From JAGXOF01 sp046545575 (GTDB lineage: Bacteria; Chloroflexota; Dehalococcoidia; SZUA-161; SpSt-899), in assembly GCA_046545575.1 (NCBI GenBank), contig JBKGZM010000037.1, forward strand, positions 1-18,776: a DNA stretch of 18,776 nucleotides, written 5' to 3'. Below the pieces are notes generated by a model. That model saw only the letters and a list, made by a program, of their open reading frames with translations. It searched no databases and had not been told where the DNA came from. The position numbers and the translations under genes were made by a program. Positions 14,500 to 18,776 of the stretch are shown in pieces; positions within the stretch are counted from its first letter, which is position 1; each line of letters begins with the position of its first letter.

Positions 14500-14504
14500 G
14501 AACT

Positions 14505-15494
14505 CTACTTCAACCACGGCATCATCGAACGAAGCTCAGCGCCTACTTCCTCAAGCTCGTGCTCGGATTCGTTCTTGCGATATGCATTAAAAGCAGGACA
14601 ATTAGCCTGATTCTCCAGGATCCACTCGCGCGCGAAGGTGCCGTTTTGAATTTCCTCCAATACCTTCCACATCTCCTCGCGAACGCTTTCATTGATCACG
14701 CGCGGTCCGCGGGTGTAGTCGCCATATTCAGCGGTGTCGCTCACCGAATAGCGCATGAATTTAAGACCACCCCGGTGAATGAGGTCAACGATGAGCTTCA
14801 GTTCGTGGCAAACCTCGAAATAGGCAATCTCCGGCTGGTACCCGGCATCAACCAGGGTTTCGAAAGCCGTCTTAATCAACGAGCTAACCCCACCGCACAG
14901 TACGGTCTGCTCACCGAACAGGTCGGTCTCAGTTTCCTCCTGGAAGGTCGTCTCCAGGACGCCGGCCATCGCAGAACCGAGGCCCGAGGCATAGGCAAGG
15001 GCAAGGTCCTTCGCTTTGCCTGAGGCATCCTGATGCACCGCAATCAGGGCCGGTATACCCGTCTTCTCCTCGTAAAGCTGCCGAACCATATGCCCGGGAC
15101 CCTTGGGAGCGATCATGGTCACGTCAACATCGGCAGGGGGGACAATTTGATTGAAGTGAATATTGAACCCATGAGCAAACATGAGCATCTTGCCCGAGGT
15201 CAAATTCTTCTCGATGAAATTGTGATAAATACGTGGTTGAAGAGTATCCGGGACGAGCATCATGATTACACCCGCTTCCTTAGCCACCTCATCGGCAGTT
15301 ACAACCCTGAACCCTGCAGCCTCAGAGTCCTTCCATGACTTACCACCCGGGTGCGCAGCAACTATTACATTACACCCGCTGTCCCTGAGATTCTGGGCAT
15401 GAGCATGCCCCTGACTACCGAATCCCACGATGCCAACGGTCTTCTCCTTTATAAGACTGACATCCGCATCTCTCTCGTAATAAATTGAGGCCAT
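14505..15494 (-). CDS. ilvC: Ketol-acid reductoisomerase (class I)
   Basis: A 329-residue class I enzyme that isomerises and reduces 2-acetolactate or 2-aceto-2-hydroxybutyrate in valine and isoleucine synthesis. The N-terminal Rossmann domain carries GFGSQGHAHAQNLRDSG (24-40). The cofactor loop reads AAHPGGKSW, with no acidic residue, which fits NADPH better than NADH, although the usual first Arg and Ser of the loop are His and Gly here. PKGPGH and EETETDLFGEQTVLCGG supply metal and substrate residues of the helical domain; the family's C-terminal Ser/Glu region is also present. AGGAGG precedes the ATG. The gap to ilvN (about 600 bp) contains a small gene and repeats, so ilvC may not share every transcript with ilvBN. 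Confidence 0.97.
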   Translation of the reverse strand: MASIYYERDADVSLIKEKTVGIVGFGSQGHAHAQNLRDSGCNVIVAAHPGGKSWKDSEAAGFRVVTADEVAKEAGVIMMLVPDTLQPRIYHNFIEKNLTSGKMLMFAHGFNIHFNQIVPPADVDVTMIAPKGPGHMVRQLYEEKTGIPALIAVHQDASGKAKDLALAYASGLGSAMAGVLETTFQEETETDLFGEQTVLCGGVSSLIKTAFETLVDAGYQPEIAYFEVCHELKLIVDLIHRGGLKFMRYSVSDTAEYGDYTRGPRVINESVREEMWKVLEEIQNGTFAREWILENQANCPAFNAYRKNESEHELEEVGAELRSMMPWLK

Positions 15495-15573
15495 TTCCCC
15501 TCCTTTTTAATTTAATGTTCACCACTTCCTCATTTTAACATTACCATCAACCACAATCTTCAAGCAAATAATC

Positions 15574-15589
15574 GCGGTCTGGAGACCGC
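15574..15589. repeat. GCGGTCT/AGACCGC interspersed palindrome
   Basis: GCGGTCT (15574-15580), GG, AGACCGC (15583-15589), continuing into CTCCTACAAGCG. It has the form of a short interspersed bacterial repeat and lies between ilvC and the small unknown gene. No gene is seen in 15495-15659. Confidence 0.5.
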
Positions 15590-15659
15590 TCCTACAAGCG
15601 AACGGTGTGTTCATGTGTTCTTAAGGTCAAGATTACCTTTTTGCACCGCTTTGATAAAA

Positions 15660-15860
15660 TCAAGTTGCTGCATCTTCCAGTAGCGAAATCACCTGCTTGT
15701 CTATTTCCTCATCATCCCAATCCGGGTGCCGCCACTTAATACCGGCACGGCATATAGCCACAGCACTATCGTAAAGCTCAAACGCGATTTGCAGTCGCTC
15801 CACACCACTCATCGAAGAATAGATATCGATTTGCTTCTTCATCCCTTCTTCTGGGCGCAT
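15660..15860 (-). CDS. Small hypothetical protein
   Basis: A 66-residue protein of no recognised named family. Its core, MSGVERLQIAFELYDSAV (about 17-34), then IKWRHPDWDDEEIDKQVISL, is a helix-turn-helix-like pattern (two amphipathic helices around a WRHPDW turn) of a kind I recall in small uncharacterised bacterial proteins, some beside nucleotidyltransferase genes; that recollection is not checked. The frame is open to a GTG at 15926, but those extra residues lie partly in repeat DNA, so I chose the ATG at 15858-15860, which has a GGTGG about 9 bases upstream; an ATG six codons later is also possible. It sits between ilvN and ilvC with repeats on both sides and is unlikely to be a pathway enzyme. 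Confidence 0.55.
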   Translation of the reverse strand: MRPEEGMKKQIDIYSSMSGVERLQIAFELYDSAVAICRAGIKWRHPDWDDEEIDKQVISLLEDAAT

Positions 15861-15904
15861 TGGATAATTCCACCCGTCCTTCAAATCAGTGAACAAAGTG
15901 CCAT

Positions 15905-16013
15905 TGCGAGGAGTGAGATTCCTCACTTATGTTTGGAATGACATCAAAAGGGTTTTCCCGCCTGCGGCGGCCCAAACTCGAACGCGTATGTCATTCTGAA
16001 CTCGTTTCAGAAT
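15905..16013. repeat. Cluster of palindromic interspersed repeats between ilvN and the small gene
   Basis: CATTGCGAGGAGTGAG followed by CTCACT gives a short stem near 15914-15929. CCGCC/GGCGG flank TGC near 15958-15970, similar to the hairpin at 14413-14429. ATTCTGAA (15993-16000) pairs with TTCAGAAT (16006-16013). The cluster resembles repeat families elsewhere in the window (TTCAGAATGACA near 2214). No gene is seen in 15861-16096. Confidence 0.55.
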
Positions 16014-16096
16014 CTCATTAGTATTGATTCTCCCATACAGCGGCCTCTCAATTGCACAAAACTCAGCATTCAAGCGCCTAATACCATTCATATACT

Positions 16097-16654
16097 TCAG
16101 CTCTGGCTCGCCTTCGTGGGCCGGGAGGCCTTACCTTTGGACTTTGCTGTCCGATGACGAAGCGGGCCGACAACACCTCTGGCCATAGCAATTCTTCCGG
16201 TGCGAGCCAATTCAGTTATTCCAAATCCTCTCAGGAGCTCAATCAAAGATTGCACCTTGCTTGCATCTCCGGTCACCTCGATCATTGCGGAATCAGGTGT
16301 AATGTCCAGTATATTGGCCCTGAATATATCGGTAATCTCCATTATCTCACTTCGGGTATCGGAGTTTGCTTCCACCTTTATCAACGCAAGTTCCCGATCA
16401 ACAACGTCTTCCTCACTGATATCGGTTATCTTGACGATATCTACGAGCTTGTCAAGTTGCTTCCTTACCTGTTCCACGGCAGTGGTGGCACCATCAACAA
16501 TGATGACCATCCTGGAAAAACCACTCATCTCAGAGTGCCCGACGGTAATGCTATCGATGTTGAAACCTCGCCGACGGATTAAACTGGCTGTCCGGTTCAG
16601 GACCCCGGGCTCATCCTTGGCCAGTACAACTAATGTGTGTTTCGTCATGGGCAT
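16097..16654 (-). CDS. ilvN: Acetolactate synthase small (regulatory) subunit
   Basis: A 185-residue regulatory subunit. The N-terminal ACT domain (about 4-75) has the typical KHTLVVLAKDEPGVLNR start, the GFNIDSITVGHSEMSGFSRM strand-helix, and valine-site residues of the family. The second half (about 80-165, beginning ELALIKVEANSDTRSEIMEI) is the ALS small-subunit C-terminal domain. It binds IlvB, raises its activity and usually confers valine feedback inhibition. The last about 19 residues are a basic Lys/Ser-rich tail, slightly beyond the usual length. GGAGG lies 9 bases before the first ATG; a second ATG follows two codons later. It is separated from ilvB by 105 bp that hold a G-tract and inverted repeat. 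Confidence 0.96.
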   Translation of the reverse strand: MPMTKHTLVVLAKDEPGVLNRTASLIRRRGFNIDSITVGHSEMSGFSRMVIIVDGATTAVEQVRKQLDKLVDIVKITDISEEDVVDRELALIKVEANSDTRSEIMEITDIFRANILDITPDSAMIEVTGDASKVQSLIELLRGFGITELARTGRIAMARGVVGPLRHRTAKSKGKASRPTKASQS

Positions 16655-16700
16655 ATTATCAATCCTCCACCTAGTTTAGGAGACGGAGCCAGAGATCGAA

Positions 16701-16743
16701 GATCAGGGCTTCTTCCAAAATCGCCCCCCCCCCCGCCCTGATC
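16701..16743 (-). repeat. Inverted repeat enclosing an 11-base C/G homopolymer between ilvB and ilvN
   Basis: GATCAGGGC (16701-16709) and GCCCTGATC (16735-16743) are perfect 9-bp inverted copies. The 25-base interior contains C11 (16724-16734), which is G11 on the ilv mRNA strand. On that strand the tract is preceded by two further GGG runs, so a G-quadruplex is conceivable. Confidence 0.7.
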
Positions 16744-16759
16744 CCTGACCACTGATTCC

Positions 16760-18475
16760 CTAAAGGTTACTGATACCTCGTGACTCGCCCATCACTACCC
16801 TATCCCTTGGTTCTTCAATGAGTTCAGCTATAGCAGACCCGGGGGCAACCATAGGATAAACATTTTCCTCCGGTTCCACTTGAAAATCGATGAGGAATGG
16901 CCCAGGCGTGTTCATCGCCTGGCGGATCGCGGGTCCCACCTCAGATTTGGCAACCACTCTGATAGCAGGCACACCATAGGCCTCAGCGATCTTTACGAAG
17001 TCAGGGCCAGTCAAAGGAGTTGCAACATACCGGCGTCCATAGAAAAGCTCCTGCCATTGCCGCACCATTCCCAAATACCCATTGTTGAGGATAGCTATCT
17101 TAACAGCGATGTCATCCTGCACTGCTGTGGCCAGCTCCTGTAACGTCATCTGAAAGCCGCCATCTCCTGCAATAGTCCACACTGTGTCGTCCGGGCAACC
17201 TACCTTGGCCCCTATACCCGCAGGCAGCTCAAACCCCATCGTGCCCAATCCACCAGATGAGATAAGGGTGTTGGGTTTCTCATAACAATAATACTGTGCC
17301 GCCCACATCTGATTCTGGCCCACTCCCGTAGTAATTATGGCATTACCACCGGTTGCTTCATAGATTTGCTGTACAACGTATTGAGGCAAAAGCGCAGTAC
17401 TATTTTTGTCAGCGGTGACCGGATGCTCATGACACCACTCATCCATCTGTTGAATCCACTCAATATGTGTTTGATCCTCTATTTTCCCGTTCAACGCCTG
17501 CAGTACATTCTTAGCATCGCCGACGATGGGAACAGTGATTTTCAAATTTTTCCCTATCTCAGCGGGGTCGATATCGATATGTATAATCTGCGCACGTGAG
17601 GCGAAACCAGATACCTTTGCGGTTGCTCTATCATCGAACCTCATGCCGATAGCGATTACCAAATCTGCGCTATCTACAGCCAGATTCGCATAAGCTGTAC
17701 CATGCATCCCCAGCATACCGAGGCTTAGAACATGGCTCTCAGGAAAACAGCCAGCCCCTAACAGAGTGCGCACTACCGGAGCCTGTATCTTTTCCGCCAT
17801 CTGTTTCAACTCGTCACAAGCTTGGGCAATCAAGGCCCCATGGCCAGCAATTATCACCGGCCGTTCAGACTCATTGATCAATTTGACCGCCTTTTTTATC
17901 TGTAACGGATGACCATGGATTTTAGGCTGGTATCCAGGTAGATTGACCTTAGCTGGATAGTTGAAATTCGCTTGCTCGGTGAATACATCCCTCGGAATAT
18001 CTATCAAGACCGGACCAGGCCTGCCTGTGGTAGCAAGATAGAACGCCTCCTTAATAGTCACTGCCAGGTCCTCTGCCCTTCGAACCAGATAATTGTGTTT
18101 GGTTATCGGAACCGTTATGCCCGTGATATCAGTTTCCTGAAAAGCATCCTTGCCTATAAATTGCCTGGCAACCTGCCCCGTTATCGCTACCATGGGAACG
18201 GAATCAAGATGCGCATTGGCGATCCCCGTCACAAGGTTTGAAGCCCCCGGCCCCGAGGTGGCAAAACAGACACCTGCCTTACCGGTAACACGAGCATAGC
18301 CATCGGCGGCGTGAGCCGCACCCTGTTCATGCCGAACTAAAATATGGCGCAATTGCGGATATTGAGGAAGGCTATCGTATAACGGTAAAACAGACCCGCC
18401 GGGGAAGCCAAAAATAACCTCAACCCCTTCCCTCACCAGAGATTCACAGAGTATCTGCGCACCTGATAGTTTCAT
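16760..18475 (-). CDS. ilvB: Acetolactate synthase large (catalytic) subunit
   Basis: The 571-residue thiamine diphosphate enzyme condenses two pyruvates to acetolactate, or pyruvate with 2-ketobutyrate. E50 in VRHEQGAAHAADGYAR is the cofactor-activating glutamate. GDGGFQMTLQEL (437-448) to NNGYLGMVRQW (464-474) is the GDG...NN metal/ThDP motif. The central domain (about 190-330) matches the FAD-binding region of acetohydroxy acid synthases, with GMRFDDRATAKVSGF (277-291). Length and all blocks are normal for IlvB and point away from oxalyl-CoA decarboxylase or glyoxylate carboligase, as does ilvN next to it. AAGGAG stands 5 bases before the ATG. It follows ilvD after 114 bp. Confidence 0.97.
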   Translation of the reverse strand: MKLSGAQILCESLVREGVEVIFGFPGGSVLPLYDSLPQYPQLRHILVRHEQGAAHAADGYARVTGKAGVCFATSGPGASNLVTGIANAHLDSVPMVAITGQVARQFIGKDAFQETDITGITVPITKHNYLVRRAEDLAVTIKEAFYLATTGRPGPVLIDIPRDVFTEQANFNYPAKVNLPGYQPKIHGHPLQIKKAVKLINESERPVIIAGHGALIAQACDELKQMAEKIQAPVVRTLLGAGCFPESHVLSLGMLGMHGTAYANLAVDSADLVIAIGMRFDDRATAKVSGFASRAQIIHIDIDPAEIGKNLKITVPIVGDAKNVLQALNGKIEDQTHIEWIQQMDEWCHEHPVTADKNSTALLPQYVVQQIYEATGGNAIITTGVGQNQMWAAQYYCYEKPNTLISSGGLGTMGFELPAGIGAKVGCPDDTVWTIAGDGGFQMTLQELATAVQDDIAVKIAILNNGYLGMVRQWQELFYGRRYVATPLTGPDFVKIAEAYGVPAIRVVAKSEVGPAIRQAMNTPGPFLIDFQVEPEENVYPMVAPGSAIAELIEEPRDRVVMGESRGISNL

Positions 18476-18492
18476 GGATCTCCTTATTGTTA

Positions 18493-18583
18493 ATAGTTGT
18501 TGGTTAAAATTATCAGCTATATTCCTTTACCAACACATCAATCTACCCTAAGAAAGTACTCAAAAATATTTCACAACAACTAT
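18493..18583 (-). repeat. Long-spaced 10-bp inverted repeat in the ilvD-ilvB gap
   Basis: ATAGTTGTTG (18493-18502) and CAACAACTAT (18574-18583) are perfect inverted copies 71 bases apart, between the ilvD stop and the ilvB Shine-Dalgarno site. They could form a long-range stem in the transcript; chance is possible given the low complexity. Confidence 0.3.
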
Positions 18584-18589
18584 CAATCA

Positions 18590-18776
18590 CTATTTCCTGA
18601 ACACTGCCCCAGTATTTGCGGAGGTTACCCTTTCCGCATATCGGCTGAGGTATCCGGTTTTAATCTTGGGTTCAAACTCAGGCAAAGCCGCCAAGCGCCT
18701 TGTGATTTCATCATCATCAAGTTCCACATCAAGTCGGCGATTTCGAATATCTATCTTTACTATATCACCTTCCTGC
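18590..18776 (-). CDS. ilvD: Dihydroxy-acid dehydratase, C-terminal end only
   Basis: The last 61 codons of a minus-strand gene enter at the window edge and end at TAG (complement of 18590-18592). The translation begins QEGDIVKIDIRNRRLDVEL and continues with DDDEITRRLAALPEFEP, then TGYLSRYAERVTSANTGAV. This is the characteristic C-terminus of IlvD/Edd dehydratases (GDxIxIDIxxRxLxVxL, then a GYLxRYxxxVxSAxxGA block). IlvD turns dihydroxy acids into 2-keto acids in valine and isoleucine synthesis. Phosphogluconate dehydratase (Edd) shares the fold, but ilvB directly downstream favours IlvD. The catalytic cluster cysteines lie outside the window. Confidence 0.92.
   Translation of the reverse strand, partial: QEGDIVKIDIRNRRLDVELDDDEITRRLAALPEFEPKIKTGYLSRYAERVTSANTGAVFRK

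Noticed and set aside
18476..18589. T-box or leucine/valine attenuator leader before ilvB
   Set aside because: I found no T-box consensus, no run of regulatory Leu/Val/Ile codons and no terminator hairpin; the operon's true leader is upstream of ilvD, outside the window.

Overview
The window looks like a chromosomal segment of an anaerobic bacterium, most plausibly a member of the Dehalococcoidia or a related Chloroflexota lineage. The reasons are the gene order ilvD-ilvB-ilvN-ilvC-leuA-leuC, which I recall from that group, an oxygen-sensitive 2-hydroxyacyl-CoA dehydratase type enzyme with its activase, and many short palindromic interspersed repeats. The taxonomic call is an inference; no rRNA or other strong marker is present. 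Almost every gene lies on the minus strand. The exceptions are the fragment at the left edge, one tRNA and one small plus-strand transcription unit.

Left part (1-2290). A 5'-truncated plus-strand gene for a beta/gamma-crystallin-like protein converges on a gene for a membrane-anchored surface protein, with a hairpin between them. Next comes a small DUF559-type nuclease gene whose two ends coincide with a 26-bp imperfect inverted repeat (22 of 26 positions match), each copy set in a palindrome. This resembles a small mobile or REP-like unit.

Central part (2289-9252). Three minus-strand genes with 4-bp overlaps encode two 2-hydroxyacyl-CoA dehydratase family subunits and one [4Fe-4S] ATP-dependent activase. 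The operon has a good extended -10 box only a few bases before a TTG start. After it come an acylphosphatase, a compact plus-strand unit (promoter, Shine-Dalgarno site, short reading frame and terminator all within about 95 bp), a four-helix membrane protein with a zinc-ribbon-like tail, a secreted lipoprotein and tRNA-guanine transglycosylase (tgt).

Right part (9390-18776). A ClC chloride transporter with two CBS domains is divergent from tRNA-Leu(UAA). The branched-chain amino acid block then runs from right to left: ilvD (C-terminal end only), ilvB, ilvN, a small unknown gene flanked by repeats, ilvC, leuA and leuC. Together these make 2-keto acids of valine, isoleucine and leucine from pyruvate, and carry out the first leucine-specific steps. 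leuD and leuB do not follow leuC; tRNA-Leu and ClC occupy that place. Intergenic regions in this block carry unusual structure: four hairpins between ilvC and leuA, and a run of 11 C (G on the mRNA strand) inside an inverted repeat between ilvB and ilvN.

The window is mostly ordinary housekeeping and biosynthesis. The parts most worth a second look are the palindrome-bounded nuclease gene, the compact plus-strand unit at 5972-6065, and the structured intergenic regions of the ilv/leu block.
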